From contig CAMRHE010000157.1 of NCBI GenBank assembly GCA_947044405.1, positions 1,386,501 to 1,450,500 of the forward strand: a stretch of DNA of 64,000 nt, written 5' to 3'. Positions within the stretch are counted from its first letter, which is position 1; each line of letters starts with the position of its first letter. Positions 1 to 11,546 of the stretch are shown in pieces. This stretch comes from Leptodactylus fallax. Its lineage: Eukaryota > Chordata > Amphibia > Anura > Leptodactylidae. The notes below the pieces were generated by a model, which saw only the letters and a list, made by a program, of their open reading frames with translations, searched no databases and had not been told where the DNA came from. The position numbers and the translations under genes are program-made.

Positions 1-563
1 CCCCATGCTCCCCTGACCTCAACCCCATTGAGAACCTCTGGAGCATCATCAAAAGGAGTGTCTATGATGGCGGGAGGCAGTTCACATCTAAGCAACAGCT
101 CTGGGAGGGTATTCTGTCCTCATGCAAAACAATTGAAGCAGAAACCATCCAAAAACTGACAAATTCAATGGACGACAGAGTTCAGAAGCTTCTTTCGAAC
201 AAGAGGTCCTATGTGCAAATGTAACATCACCTCGAATAAAGTTTTGGCTTGAAAACTGTTTGATTTCAGTTTGCAATGACCTGCTAATGCTTATAATTTC
301 ACAATGACCATTTTTTTGTTCTTAATAAAAATGAAAAGGTTGCAAATTCTGCTGTGCATAATAATTTAGAACATGCATTTTGAGTGCATTTTGAGTGTTT
401 ATTTTTTTTTTTAAATATACTGTTATCATAGGCAGTTTGTTCAAAAACTTTTCAATTATACTCGAATAGTTGATGACTGGAAAATTACAATGACTGCAAT
501 TCATATAGGTAATTTTGGAAAATATGAGAAAATATTATTTGCATATTAATTTGGAACACAGTG
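1..563 (+). mobile_element. Tc1-like DNA transposon, 3' part cut by the window edge
   Basis: The right-hand part of a Tc1/mariner-type element. It contains the C-terminal end of a transposase followed by an AT-rich 3' flank. The element appears to end at ..ACACAGTG (563), followed by TA (564-565), the dinucleotide target Tc1 elements duplicate. The left end lies outside the window, so the inverted repeat cannot be checked. Confidence 0.75.
3..224 (+). pseudogene. Tc1-like transposase, C-terminal 73 residues only
   Basis: An open frame enters from the window edge and stops at TAA 222-224. It starts with the block [11 protein letters not shown], which carries the third acidic residue (E) of the DDE triad of Tc1-like transposases. 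The rest reads as the helical C-terminus of that family. The first two catalytic Asp residues and the DNA-binding domain are upstream of the window, so I cannot say whether the copy is intact. There is no frameshift in the visible part. Confidence 0.85.
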
Positions 564-741
564 TAGGTTCACATCTGCGCTTGCATCCCATTTGGGGATT
601 CCGTCTCCCATTCTGCTTGAAAAATGTGGAGACAAAAGTCCTGCAAGCAAAGATTTCTGGTTTTTAAGTGGATTGGGTTTCCGTTTTTCGGGTCCCAAAG
701 TGGACCTGAAGAACAAAAACCTGATCACAGGTGTGAACCTG
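564..741. repeat. Short foldback MITE with TAGGTTCACA ends
   Basis: Begins TAGGTTCACATC and ends GTGTGAACCTGG, which are inverted relative to each other. The interior contains GTTTCCGTTTTTCGGGTCCC-like sequence that recurs at 10,437-10,622. It directly abuts the TA at the end of the Tc1 element, so the Tc1 target may lie at the MITE tip. Non-coding. Confidence 0.6.
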
Positions 742-1022
742 GCGTCCCTTGTACACCACATCCATACATCTAATTCCCCCACCTTTCACCTGCCTATACA
801 CTTACATCCTTCAATGTAATTACCACATCCCTGAACACTACGCATGTACAGCTTCACTCTTTCCCTTCAGTTGCCTCCCAACATGCAGACCTATGTAAAA
901 AACATTACCCCATCTCCCTTCAGCCACCTTCAACATGGGACTGCATGTAGACAGCATCATCCTCTCTCCCTGCTTCAGCTCCATCGCCAGGACAGGCCAT
1001 CAATATTAGAAAGATGGATAAA
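742..1022. other. Non-coding spacer
   Basis: Low-complexity, C/T-rich sequence. No gene, convincing exon or repeat boundary seen. Confidence 0.5.
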
Positions 1023-1380
1023 TCCTTTAAAGAGGTTGTCCAGGAATTGGAGCAACCCATGTGGCGAACAGGAGGTGTAAAATAAAAAAAACAAAAAAAA
1101 TAAAAAAACGCATACCCACCTGTCCCCGGTGCTCTGTTGTCCGCCGCCAGTGTCCATTCAGTCTCATGCTGGCGCCATCTTGCTGGGAGTCCTGCACTTC
1201 AGGTAATCGGTAAGACCAATTAGGTACAGTATTTCCAGAAATGAAGCGCCGCCATGAGAACGAACAGGCAGGGGACAACTGGGTGTTAGGGACAGGTGAG
1301 TGTGCTTTTTTTTTTTAATTTTTACACCACCCTGGCTGCCACAGTGGTCGCTCTAATTTATGGACAACCTCTTTAAAGGA
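1023..1380. repeat. Palindromic MITE, TCCTTTAAAGAGGTTGTCC family
   Basis: Bounded by a 19 bp perfect terminal inverted repeat, TCCTTTAAAGAGGTTGTCC at the left and its exact complement at 1362-1380. Inside are inverted blocks CACCTGTCCCCGGTGCTC (about 1118) and GGGGACAGGTGAG (about 1270), so the whole element can fold back. The same architecture recurs at 1552-1950, 4128-4552 and 15,127-15,533. Confidence 0.75.
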
Positions 1381-1551
1381 GTTGTTTGGGTCAAATTTTT
1401 TTTATGGCCACTTCACTGGTCCCCCCATACAGTGGCCTCTTCACTGGCCCCCCATACTGTATGGGGAACAGTGATGGGGCCATGATATTGTGTGGGGGCA
1501 GTAACGGGGGCTAATATCTTGTGAGGGGGACATGAAACTGTGTGGGGCATA

Positions 1552-1950
1552 TTAAAGGGGTTGTCCAGGGTTATTTTTTTATGGCCTATCCTCAGGATAG
1601 GCCATAAATACCTGATCACTAGGGGGCTGACACACGGCCTCATCAGATGTACGGAACCACTTCTGGCACCCGTTCTGTAGACAACACAAGGCCGGAAGCA
1701 GAAAGCTCCATCCACTGTATAGCAGTCCGGCGCCTTCACTGCAGCTCCCACTGACTTAAATATGTGCTGGGATACAGTGAAGGTGCTCAGCCCCTATACC
1801 ATGGACAGAGCTTTCTGCTTCCGTATTATGTACAGGACGGGCGCTGGAAATGGCTCCATACAGCTGATCAATCCGGGGTCGGCCCCCTACAGATCAGGTA
1901 TTTATAGCCTAAAAATTAACCATAAAAATTATGCCTGGACAACCCCTTTC
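1552..1950. repeat. Palindromic MITE with AAAGGGGTTGTCCAGG ends
   Basis: Ends TTAAAGGGGTTGTCCAGG and CCTGGACAACCCCTTTC are inverted. Subterminal blocks are TATCCTCAGGATAGGCCAT on the left and degraded matches on the right. Inner arms around GGAAGCAGAAAGCTC (about 1693) and GAGCTTTCTGCTTCC (about 1808) are also inverted. Non-coding; the short frames inside are not genes. Confidence 0.7.
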
Positions 1951-1959
1951 ATATAACCA

Positions 1960-4130
1960 CCTAATGCCCGACACTTTGGGAAGTTTTGCAGGATTCGTAT
2001 GGAGAAGATATAGAAGGACTCACACACTGCATAACGGACTACATAAATTTTTGTGTGGACAACACAGTACCCACAAAAGTGGTGAGGTGCTTCTCCAACA
2101 ACAAACCATGGATTAACGCTGATATAAAAACACTACTTAAGGAGAAAAAGATGGCATTCAGGACAAGAGATAAGGAGGGGTTGAGGGAAGTACAAAAGGA
2201 GCTGAGGCATCTAATCAGGCAAGGAAAAGCCAGTTATAAGGAAAAAATGGAAAAGCAAATGGAAAGAAAAGACATAAGGGGGGTCTGGGAGGGGCTTAAG
2301 TCAATTTCGGGTCATAAACAGTCGGTCTGCCAGATTGAGGCAGATGTTAACTGGCTTAATGAACTAAACCTATTCTTCAACAGATTTGATCACACACCAG
2401 CTCCTCCCACCCCAGCATGTCCTTCAGCTCCCCTCACCACAATGACTTCACCCCATGTGTCTACTTCCCAACAGACCAGTAAATCCAGAAATCTGTCTTT
2501 ATCTGACCAGTCTGACCTTCACACGGGCCCAGGTGAGGAAGGAGATGAAAAAGATCAAGGCGAGGAAAGCCGCAGGGCCAGATGACATCAGTGCAAGGCT
2601 AATTAAGACTTGTGGGGACCAGCTGTGTGGTATAATTACATATATGTATAATATGAGCCTGAGGCAGGAAATAGTCCCTGAATTATGGAAATCTTCTTGT
2701 GTGGTACCAGTTCCAAAGAAACCTCACCCTATGGACCTCAACGACTACAGACCTGTAGCACTGACATCCCACTTGATGAAGATCTTAGAGAGATTGGTTC
2801 TCACACATCTTCGCCCTCTAGTGAGCCCCGCTATGGACCCTCTCCAGTTTGCTTATCGACCGGGCATTGGGGTAGATGATGCCATCATCCACCTTCTGCA
2901 CAGGGCTCTGTCTCACCTGGAAAAACCAGGGAACACGGTGAGAATAATGTTCTTTGATTTCTCCAGTGCTTTTAACACCATACAGCCCAGGTTACTGAGA
3001 GACAAGCTGGGCCTTGCTGGAGTGGACCACCACCTCTCCAACTGGATCCTAGACTACCTCACAAATCGACCTCAATACGTGAGAGCCCAAGACTGTGTGT
3101 CAGGTACCGTGATCTGTAATACGGGGGCACCTCAGGGTACGGTTCTCACCCCTTTCCTCTTCACACTGTACACTGCTGATTTTAGGTGCAACTCATCCAG
3201 CTGCTACCTACAGAAGTATTCTGACGACTCTGCAATAGTAGGCCTCATCACAGACGATGATGACAAGGAGTACAGAGAACTGAACCGGTTTTTGTGGACT
3301 GGTGCCACCGGAACCACCTGAAGATTAACGCGGGGAAGACCAAGGAGATGGTGGTAGACTTCCGTAAAGGCAGATGCCCTCCAAAACCAGTGGACATCCT
3401 GGGGACAGGCATCGAGATTGTGAACACCTATAAGTACCTGGGTCTGCTCCTTAATAATAAGCTGGAGTGGGCAGATCATATGGAGGCCCTGTACAGGAAG
3501 GGCCACAGCAGGCTCTACCTGCTTAGGAAGCTGAGAGCCTTTGGAATCCGGGGGGCACTTCTTAGGACTTTCTTCAACTCGGTAGTGGCATCAGCCATCT
3601 TCTTTGGAGTGGCCTGCTGGGGGAGCAGTATATCAACCAGGGACAGAAATAAACTTGACAAGCTGATTAGAAGGGCCAGCTCTGTCCTGGGGAGCCCCCT
3701 GGACCCAGTGCAGGTGGTGGGTGACAGAAGGATACTGTCCATGGTGAGCTCCATGCGGGAGAATAACTCCCATCCTATGCATGAGACTGTGATTGCCCTG
3801 GGCAGTACTGTCAGTGACCGACTGCTCCACCCTAGGTGTGAGAAGGAGCGCTATCGGAAGTCTTTCCTCCCCACCGCGGTTAGGCTGTACAACCAACACC
3901 GACCTAAGCGGAGATCATTACATACAGAGAACTGAAATATCTCTCTGCCTGTTAAATCCCCCCCCCCCCCTGCTACGCCCTATCTGTCTGTCTGCTATCA
4001 ATGTAATGCCTCTCACCTTGGAACATTCCTGTACATGTTGTATTTGTATCTGCTTATCTTATCTTTGCTGCTGTAACACACTGAATTTCCCCACTGTGGG
4101 ACTATTAAAGGACTATTATTATTATAGAGG
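1960..4130 (+). mobile_element. L2/CR1-type non-LTR retrotransposon (LINE), 5'-truncated
   Basis: Only the region between endonuclease and RT, the RT, and the 3' tail remain; no endonuclease is present, as expected for 5' truncation during target-primed reverse transcription. The 3' end reads GAATTTCCCCACTGTGGGAC, then an ATT-repeat tail near 4110-4126, typical of L2-like vertebrate LINEs. It lies between two palindromic MITEs. L2 versus another CR1-group clade is inference. Confidence 0.75.
1986..3935 (+). pseudogene. LINE ORF2 reverse transcriptase, broken by frameshifts
   Basis: Three overlapping frames (1986-2585, 2455-3321, 3294-3935) together resemble the linker, RT and C-terminal part of an L2/CR1-group ORF2. 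Visible RT motifs are KAAGPDD, LNDYRPVALTS, FFDFSSAFNTIQ (catalytic Asp), GAPQGTVLTP and KYSDDSAIVG (the catalytic [YF]xDD box). The first break falls between about 2455 and 2585 and the second near 3290, just after the catalytic box. The endonuclease domain is missing. The enzyme would have copied the element's RNA at a nicked genomic target; this copy cannot make a full product. Confidence 0.85.
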
Positions 4131-4552
4131 TTGTCCAGCATATTTTTTTTTTTTTTTTTGTAATTAGTCTGGGGAAGGTGAAAAAAAAAAAAAAAAAACC
4201 TATTACTTATTTATTATGCTTACTAGTATAATAGTGCTAAACACTGAGCCACCGTGCTGCCCGTGTACTAACCTGTCCCTGGTGCTCCAGTGTCCTTCCA
4301 GCACAGGCCGGTCCTGCAGCTCCGCTGTATTCTTTTGCCGGAAGTCCTCACTGGCTGTGACGTCCCAGGTCCCTTCCCTTAGGCCGATGATTGGCCTCAG
4401 GGGTCCCGTGCAGAAGAAAACAACAGAGCTGCAGGACCGAACTGCGCTGGGAGACACTGGGGACAGGAGAGTAAGTTTTGGGTTTTTTTTTTTCACCTGT
4501 CCCGGCCTAATTAAACAAAAAAAAAAAATATTATCCTGGACAACCCCTTTAA
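4128..4552. repeat. Palindromic MITE carrying a SINE relic
   Basis: Ends AGAGGTTGTCCAGC and CCTGGACAACCCCTTTAA match the MITEs at 1023 and 1552. Inner arms contain CCTGTCCCTGGTGCTCC and GGGGACAGGAGAG in inverted arrangement. Between about 4195 and 4262 it carries TTATTTATTATGCTTACT and CACTGAGCCACCGTGCTG, the tail and head of the tRNA-derived SINE seen complete at 37,855-38,128, with the middle missing. Confidence 0.65.
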
Positions 4553-4689
4553 TGTCCCCAAGGATATTGGCCTCCCCCCACAATATAATGCCCCCATATA
4601 GTATAGGAGACCAGTGGAGGGGGGCCACTGTAGGGGGGGGGGAGCAATAGTGAAGTGGCTAGTGTATGGGGGGGAATAGTGAAGGGGCT

Positions 4690-5005
4690 AATGTATGCAC
4701 AGCTGGCTGTTCTGTCAGCCATTTTGTACTGGTCTCGTGTAAGAAGAGGTGTGAAGAGGAGGAGACGCATCAGAGAGAGAAGAGAGAGGCGGCGCTGTAA
4801 CCTATGAGGAGCCTGAGCTTTGGGCACAGGAGGAATACCCCCTGTGCTTTCTGAAGACCAATTTGCATAACGAAGAAAGAAGACAAAACTCAAAAACAGC
4901 AGCGCAGACCTGAAAAATAAAGGTAGAAGAACAGCCTTTCTAAAGGCTATTCCGACGTGCTTTTAGTTAAAATCGATTTTTTTAATGCTAGAATCCCTTT
5001 AAGCA
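4690..5005. repeat. Probable dispersed repeat, unclassified
   Basis: A purine-rich segment (AGAGGAGGAGACGCATCAG) followed by TTCTAAAGGCTATTCCGACG and ending AGAATCCCTTTAAG. The ending resembles the AAAGGG-type tips of other MITEs here. No left partner was identified and no coding capacity was seen. Confidence 0.35.
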
Positions 5006-5179
5006 GATTTCAGAATGTTTTCTCAACTCACATTAAAATCGCCTTGAAATTCCTAAAGCAGATTTTTTTTACTGTCTGACCAAACTGTAACCATAAGCAG
5101 GGCACAGACCATCTAATTGGGAACATTGCTCTAGTCTACACTGTAGTTGTCTGCTGTTATAAACAAGGACACAGTTCAG

Positions 5180-5653
5180 TGACTGCTCTTCTGACGAGAC
5201 CACATGATAAGGCCGCAGGGAAGCCCCCGGCCATTTGATGACTCCCCCGACCCTCTCAGCACTTCGCGCCACTCCAGTTACACACACAAAGCCCCTCCGC
5301 TCAGTGCAGTGAACAGTCACGCCTTACTCTCCAAACCCCGCCCCTAAGCGGCTGTCCCCGCCCTATACTCCTTCCACTGAGCTTGTCTCCACCGCTATAC
5401 GCACAGGCCAATTCTGAGGGGGCGTGGCCAGATTGGTTGCCGGTCAGTCACGTGGGAATGTCTAGTTAATCCCTTGAAACAGGGGTGCGCGGCGTGGGCT
5501 CGGTACTTTCTGGGCTGTGTGGTTGTTGCACGGGCTCACGTGCATATATAGCTCCCGTTCAGCCTCGCTGCTGGCCGTGTTATATATACACAAATAGTAG
5601 CTACTGAGTAGCTTATTTGGGAACTCCTGGGGTCAGGACACTAGGGCGGCAGC
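5180..5653 (+). promoter_or_regulatory. slc39a1: Probable promoter and 5' UTR of the slc39a1-like gene
   Basis: The segment is clearly richer in G+C and CpG than its surroundings (CCGCCCC near 5340, GGGGGCGTGGCC near 5420, GCGCGGCG near 5490). That is the usual look of a vertebrate promoter. GTGCATATATAGC near 5540 is TATA-like, about 110 bases before the ATG, and an overlapping CACGTG lies near 5538. No convincing metal-response element (TGCRCNC) was found by eye. The transcription start is not determined. Confidence 0.6.
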
Positions 5654-5762
5654 ATGGAGTACTTGCTACAGGTGAAGCTGGGTTGTCTGTTTGGGCTGCT
5701 GCTCCTCACCCTCTTCTTTGGATTGGTTCCGTCCAGAATGAAATGTTTCCAGGTTGAGAGAG
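5654..5762 (+). CDS. slc39a1: ZIP zinc transporter (slc39a1-like), coding exon 1
   Basis: The exon runs from ATG 5654, in AGCATGG context, to the donor AG|GTGAGT at 5763. It encodes 36 residues plus the first base of codon 37. The peptide opens MEYLLQVKLGCLFGLLLLTL, the first membrane helix of a plasma-membrane ZIP protein. The VKLG start of that helix and the following VP..R are features of the ZIP1/2/3 group. This ATG was chosen because it gives a short extracellular N-terminus, sits just downstream of the CpG-rich region and joins in phase with exon 2. Intron 1 is 5,784 bp and full of transposons. The product would import zinc and related divalent metals at the cell surface. Confidence 0.88.
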
Positions 5763-6363
5763 GTGAGTCCCTAGGTATCAGGCTATGGCTAGTGGCTGTG
5801 CCCTACAGTGTATGATACCTCGTAGTCTAATATTCTCTTGTATACTGATTATATTGGCCGCTACCATACATATACAGCGGTGTATACTTCATCTAGACCG
5901 GCTCATGTGTCTACCTGTACCCTGCAGCCTTCTGCATCACGTGACAGTCTCCCGACAGTGAGTCATGTGACTCGCAGGACTGTGAGGTATATTCCACAGA
6001 CTCTTCCCTCTTGGTGTAACTTCCCCATAGGTTATTTATAGCTGCAGTGTTCTGTGTCTGCATTTACACTGGTGAGAACTGCAGCTCTGGAGATCCTTAG
6101 TGTCATTGAATGAGCCTGAAGTGTAAATAATGTGAGCCCTAGTGTGGCGAAAAGCGTGTGACTTGCACTTTGCAGCTGGAAAATCATCTCATTCTCTTAG
6201 GTGTTTTCCACTTAGGACACGTCACTGAGACTTGTACAGTAACATCTGGGAGGGCCGTGGGCCTGACATGAACATGCACATGCACATCAAAGGACTGTCA
6301 TCTAAGCACTTGTGTGACAGCTGTCTGTCTGGAGAAAGGGAATCTGCCTCTGGCAGTGGCTTA

Positions 6364-8045
6364 CAGTCCCTGACAGACGTTCTGTCGCTTATACATGTTG
6401 TGGAATCAAAAGCTTATAACCTGACTTTAAATTCATCCATTGGTTTTAGAAATGACTCATATGAAAGCTGAAACCCTCACAAATGATTTTTTGGTTAAGA
6501 AAATAAATTGGCTTCACTGCTGAAATATTCATCATTTAATGAACACAGAAAGGTCAGATTTTGGCAAGACAAAAGTTTTGTCGCCTTGTCATATAATGCA
6601 CCCAATCCTAGTTTAAAGCCTCACCTGTGCTCACTAATTGATCGGTTAATTAGTGGGTGTGTATAAAAAGAACTCCAGCACCCCAGACCTTCACTTGAAC
6701 AGCAACTTCACCTCTGACAACATGCCAAAAATCAACCCTGCGACCAAAGCCTTGATTATCAAGAGGCTGAAGACCAGATCCACTGCAGAGGTGGCTGGCA
6801 CCTTTAATGTGTCTCTGAGTCGAGTACAAAGAATTAAAAAAAAAAGATTTGAACAGACTGGAGATGTTTTTGACAAGCCCAGGTCCGGCAGACCCCGCAA
6901 GACAACTGCTCAGGAGGAACGTTTGTTGGTTAGAAAATCAAAAGCCAGCCCCTCTTCCACTGCAGCAGAGCTCCAACAGGCCTGGTCACCTCAAGTCCCT
7001 GTGTCAACTAGAACAGTTTGTAGGCTTCTGTCTCGAAATGGCCTCCATCGTCGAATCAGTGCCCAGAAGCCAGCACTAAACAAAAGGCAATTAAAAAAAC
7101 GTGTGGCATTTGCCAAGGCCCACAGCCTGCTAAACGGATGGATGCTGGAAAAGTGGCAGAAGGTGGATTTCTCAATGAATCTTCAGTTGAATTACACCAC
7201 AGCCGCCGCAAATACTGCAGGAGACATACTGGAGCCTGTATGGATCCAAGATACACCCAGAAAACAGTTAAGTTTGGTGGTGGAAAGATCATGGTCTGGG
7301 GTTACGTTCAGTATGGGGGTGTGCGAAACATTTGCAAGGTGGAAGGCAATATTAATAGCCTAAAATATCAAGAAGTATTAGCTTCCTCTTACATTCCCAA
7401 TCATAAAAGGGGTCAAATTTTGCAGCAGGATGGTGCTCCATCTCATACATCCATCTCTACATTAAAGTTCCTCAAGGCAAAGAAGATCAAGGTGCTCCAG
7501 GACTGGCCAGCCCAGTCACCAGACATGAACATCATTGAGCATGTTTGGGGTAGGATGAAAGAGGAAGCTTGGAAGACAAAACCAAAGAATCTTGATGAAC
7601 TCTGGGAGGCATGTAAGACTGCATTCTTTGCTATTCCTGATGACTTCATCAATAAATTGTATGAATCATTGTTGAAACGCATGGATGCAGTCCTTCAAGC
7701 TCATGGAAGTCTCACAAAATATTAAATATGGGTCTAATTGCACCACAACTTCATTCACCAATGTTATGAAACATATCTTTGTTTTTGAACAGAAATATTG
7801 GTTTGATTTTCACATTACTTTGTGTGCGACAAAACTTTTGTCTTGCCAAAATCTGACCTTTCTGTGTTCATTAAATGATGAATATTTAGCAGTGAAGCCA
7901 ATTTATTTTCTTAACCAAAAAATCATTTGGGAGGGTTTCAGCTTTCATATGAGTCATTTCTAAAACCAATGGATGAATTTAAAGTCAGGTTATAAGCTTT
8001 TGATTCCACAACATGGATAAGCGACAGAACTTCTGTCAGGGACTG
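6364..8045 (+). mobile_element. Tc1-like transposon with long IR/DR-type inverted repeats, in intron 1
   Basis: Ends CAGTCCCTGACAGACG (6364) and its inverted partner ..GTCAGGGACTG (8045), each next to TA (6362-6363 and 8046-8047). The inverted repeats are about 210 bp. Each contains two related direct repeats: an outer ACAGACGTTCTGTCGC (about 6374) and an inner ACAAAAGTTTTGTCGC (about 6568), with mirror copies on the right. This is the IR/DR layout of Sleeping Beauty-like elements, where the repeats are transposase-binding sites. It is in the same orientation as the host gene. Confidence 0.9.
6722..7725 (+). pseudogene. Tc1-like transposase, frameshifted
   Basis: The frame starts at ATG 6722 (MPKINPATKALII) with a paired helix-turn-helix region and the basic GRPRKT hinge (SGRPRKTT). 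The frame is lost between about 7138 and 7200. A second frame runs to TAA 7723-7725 and carries GGGKIMVWGYVQYGG, QQDGAPSHTS (second catalytic Asp) and MNIIEHVWGRMK (catalytic Glu). At the first catalytic position the second frame reads FLNESS, so the usual Asp of the DE(S/T) box is Asn. Frameshift plus Asp loss make this copy inactive. Confidence 0.88.
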
Positions 8046-8047
8046 TA

Positions 8048-8357
8048 TATGACAACATGTTAAAATCCACTAAGGGGGATTGTTGCGCTAACTCCAAAAC
8101 TTTAGCGTGTTTGATCAAGTATAGCCAGCTTAAAATTCTCTTCACCAGTATGAAGCTTGCCTGACCCCTGTCTTATGGCCACTCTGGCAGCTAGTTTCAG
8201 AACTTGTAGCTGCTGGGACCCCACAGATCAGCCACAGGAAGAGTCAGTGGCACTCACATAAGTGCTGATTCTTCTTTTTTCACATGCTTCAGTGCAGCTC
8301 AATCCCATCCAAAATTGTTGGTTGGTCCCAATTTTGGTAGTGTGGAGGATGTCAGCC
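8048..8357. other. Intron 1 spacer
   Basis: No gene or identifiable repeat boundary seen between the Tc1 element and the next MITE. Confidence 0.5.
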
Positions 8358-8835
8358 TTAAAGGGGTTTTCCCATCTCCCTGTTTTAGCAGCTTTGCCTG
8401 CTGTCTCTTCTTCTCACTTCTTGTATTCCCCCCCCCCCCCCCAGCTTGCTGAACAGGACACTATGAAGTATCACAATACTTATTTTGATTACCAGAAATC
8501 TAATATAAATGCAGATGAAATAATATGCACATGTTTCTAGAGAAGAGACTGTGTTGTCTTTGTGTTTACATATTAGAGATAACAGATATGGCTTTATCAG
8601 CAAACTGCAATTAGCTGAACCACAGAGCTGTAGATACTTGAGAGCTGCGACTGACTGCACTTGTCCTGCTTATCACACAGGTCCAGCGCTATGGAAACTC
8701 TGTGTAAACAATGGGAGATATAATTTCACATAGCAGGGAAACAAAGCATTGATAAAGCAATATATTTAGGAAAACTCTTCAATTTACATAAGCTAGCAGT
8801 ATAGATAGGATCCTTGAGATGGGAATACCCCTTTA
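8358..8835. repeat. Palindromic MITE with TTAAAGGGGTTTTCCCATCT ends
   Basis: The left end TAAAGGGGTTTTCCCATCTC is mirrored by GAGATGGGAATACCCCTTTA at 8816-8835. The ends match the MITE at 12,569-13,035, so both belong to one family. The interior includes a poly-C run and no coding signal. Lies in intron 1. Confidence 0.7.
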
Positions 8836-9855
8836 TTGGGATGCGGCTCTTTTTGTTTCTTATCCAATAGCCATGTGCCAGAACTATTTTACATCTTTGC
8901 CACCAATTATGTTATGCTAATTATACTAGTCCAACCTGTTCTTTGTCTACACACTGTACTTAAACTACTTTTTTCCCGCCGTTAAAGCAGAACCCACTAT
9001 ATACACAATAGCTGTGTGTGTGTTTCTTTAAGCTAGTTTATACACCAACTTTATTAATTTAGACTTCAATATGGTGATACTTAGAACGGATTGCGCTCAC
9101 AGTAGCTCCAACCGACAGTCTTGTGTGCATTGTGCATGACTAACAAACATGCACTTTTGACTGAGTAGAGTTGAGAGACGTATCTGTTGGCCATATAAAT
9201 GTAATTCCAAGTGATTTATTTGGATTAACGTTTACTTGGTTCTTAATGTTGCAGATTTGGTGCATGCATGTTGCTGTATAGGGCAAACTGTGATCTTTAC
9301 AATCAGGAGAAAGCAAACCTAACTGAACTATTAGGTGCCAGGTATTAAAGAGTTGATGACATCTGGGACATTTGTGGTATAGCCACAAGATATGCCATAA
9401 ATGTTAAATAGAAGTTGGTCCCACCTCTGGACCCACACCCATTTTGAAAATGGGAGTGTCCCAACCACTGTTGTATGGCTGCTGTGAGTAGAAAAGTGGG
9501 AGTACATGCACAGCTATTTCCATTTACTTTAACAGCCTCAGCTATTCACGGAACTGTCATGGAACTAAATGGAGGGAAACAGAAGCAAGACCTCCTCTGC
9601 ACTCACAGCAGCTGTCAGACGGGGGTTGGGCAACCCCAATTTTTAATGTGGGATTACCGTTTTAACCCTACCTTTACTCTAGACCACCATGGAAGCTGCC
9701 ATTAAATTGTTCTACTGGTCTTTATTATCAGAGAAACTGGCGTTAAAGGGTTGTTTCAACTTATTCTCCACCACAGAGAGGTGAGTATGTATATTTTGTT
9801 ATTTTTAGCCTTCTCTTGGGGGATGAATTGGAACACCTCTTCTACTACCCTAGAC
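8836..9855. other. Intron 1 spacer
   Basis: AT-rich intronic DNA. No exon with flanking splice sites, no transposon protein and no repeat boundary could be supported. Confidence 0.5.
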
Positions 9856-10811
9856 CAGTGGTTCTCGTGCGAAGTAACCCCTGGTGAGAAAATCACCCAA
9901 CCGAGTACCCCCAAAGTAGTCATCACTTATAAATGTTAATAAACTAAGGCTTTTTTTGGAACTTTCACTAACAATTATGCAAAGGCCCCCTCAGTGCCCC
10001 CACACTCAGTATAATGGCACCACCAGTGCCCCCCATATAGCTTAATGGCCCTCAAACTTCAGTGCCCCACATGTAATATAGCGGCCTCAGCATATAAAAT
10101 AAGAACACCCACAGTGCCAAAGTGGCCTCCATGAAGTACAATGTCCCATAGTGGCCCCTCCATGCAGTATAATCCCACATACATATGGATTTTCTTATAA
10201 TATTGGGTTCAGCTGAACTCAAAATTTTTGGGGGTTTGTCATACACTACAATTCTACTCTGAGAGTCCTAAGAGACCCTCTGAGTATAATAAGCAGAGGG
10301 CACGGGGAGGTAATCAAACATAAAAACAGTGTTACTTACCTGTCCTGGGCTCCATTGCTGCTCCCTGTGCTCCTCCGGGCTACAGAGATGACGCCAGCGG
10401 GTCACATGGAGCAGCGCCCAGGACAGGTAAGTAAGGCTAGGTTCACAAGCAAAGACTTCTCTCTCAGCATTTTTCAACCCTCTTTGGGTAGAAACCTGCC
10501 AGACCCCATCATAGTCTATGGTTTCGGGCGGGTAACCGCTTTTTTAAGCGGATTAGGTTTCCGTTCGGGGGTCCCCAAGCGGACCCCTCGAACGGAAACC
10601 GAACACTAGTGTGAACCTAGTGTAACATTGTTTTTATGTTTGACTACCTCTCTGTGGCCTCCGCTAATTATACTCAGGGGGTCCAGACCCTCAGAGTATA
10701 ATTGTAGTTTGTGGGTGGTGATCACCATAAACTACGATTAGGAGGGGTGTACCCATGGGGACAGTTGGACATACCCCAAGGAGTACACGTACCGCACCTT
10801 AAGGACGACTG
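9856..10811. mobile_element. hAT-like non-autonomous transposon in intron 1
   Basis: Left end CAGTGGTTCTCGTGCG and right end ..CTTAAGGACGACTG are imperfect inverted repeats starting CAGT. Flanking 8-mers CCCTAGAC (9848-9855) and TCCTAGAC (10812-10819) match at 7 of 8 positions, the target duplication length of hAT elements. It encodes no transposase. Inside are a degenerate C-rich minisatellite (about 9985-10,165), a palindrome built on TTACTTACCTGTCCTGGGC (10,331) and CCCAGGACAGGTAAGTAAG (10,418), and the nested MITE at 10,437-10,622. Confidence 0.7.
10437..10622. repeat. Foldback MITE, TAGGTTCACA family, second copy
   Basis: Starts CTAGGTTCACAAGC and ends AGTGTGAACCTAG. It shares GATTAGGTTTCCG.TCGGGGGTCCCC-type interior with the copy at 564-741. 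Nested in the hAT-like element of intron 1. Confidence 0.65.
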
Positions 10812-11546
10812 TCCTAGACCACCAGGATGTCTGAAATTTTTTTTTTTTTTTTTTTTTTTAATTTTCCTGTCTTGTCTAAACTCAGGTGTGTCTTATAGTC
10901 TATTGTATCTTGTAGTCAGGAGAACAGAGTACTTGCTTATTGTTTCATAGGTTTGTCTGCGTCACTATAAACTGAAGAAATGTTAGCATATTGTATCTCA
11001 AGTTAATTATTAATGATGTGCAGATTACCTCTGGATTTTGTATTGACAGATCCAGCTCTTGAAGCGCAATGTAAACACTTATATGACAATTCACTGCAGT
11101 TTTAGTGTTTCCTTCACATACAAATTCTAGCATGCAGGGATGCCGCATATAAACACTTTCAGTGGCACTTGTGCTCCACATCATGATTTGCAAGGAACCT
11201 TTTATAATGCTTAGTTTTCAGCAGTTGAGCACCCATTATTGGAAAATGAGTTGTCTCACTAAGACCACCCCTGGCGATGAGGTGATAACCAGGTGGGATC
11301 TGTGGCAATCCGCTGCTATCTCCAAACTGGCTTTTGGGTATGACTCAACAAGGGGTCCCTAGTGCAGCACCCCTCTTTTTTTACTTCCATATGAACAGTA
11401 GTTGTTTTTTGAGACAACACCTTTTAAGATGAGTTTTTGATCCAACCATATGACATTTATGAAATGCAGTCCTGAATTCTACTGCATTGTTCATTCCAGC
11501 TGCCATCACTTCTTATATTGTCCTGTAATCTCTGTCTGTTTTACAG
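10812..11546. other. Intron 1 distal part
   Basis: Contains a poly-T run near 10,838-10,859. No gene or clear mobile element seen before the exon 2 acceptor. Confidence 0.5.

Noticed and set aside
1413..1751. 112-codon minus-strand frame
   Set aside because: It covers a low-complexity C-rich stretch and part of a palindromic MITE; no domain.
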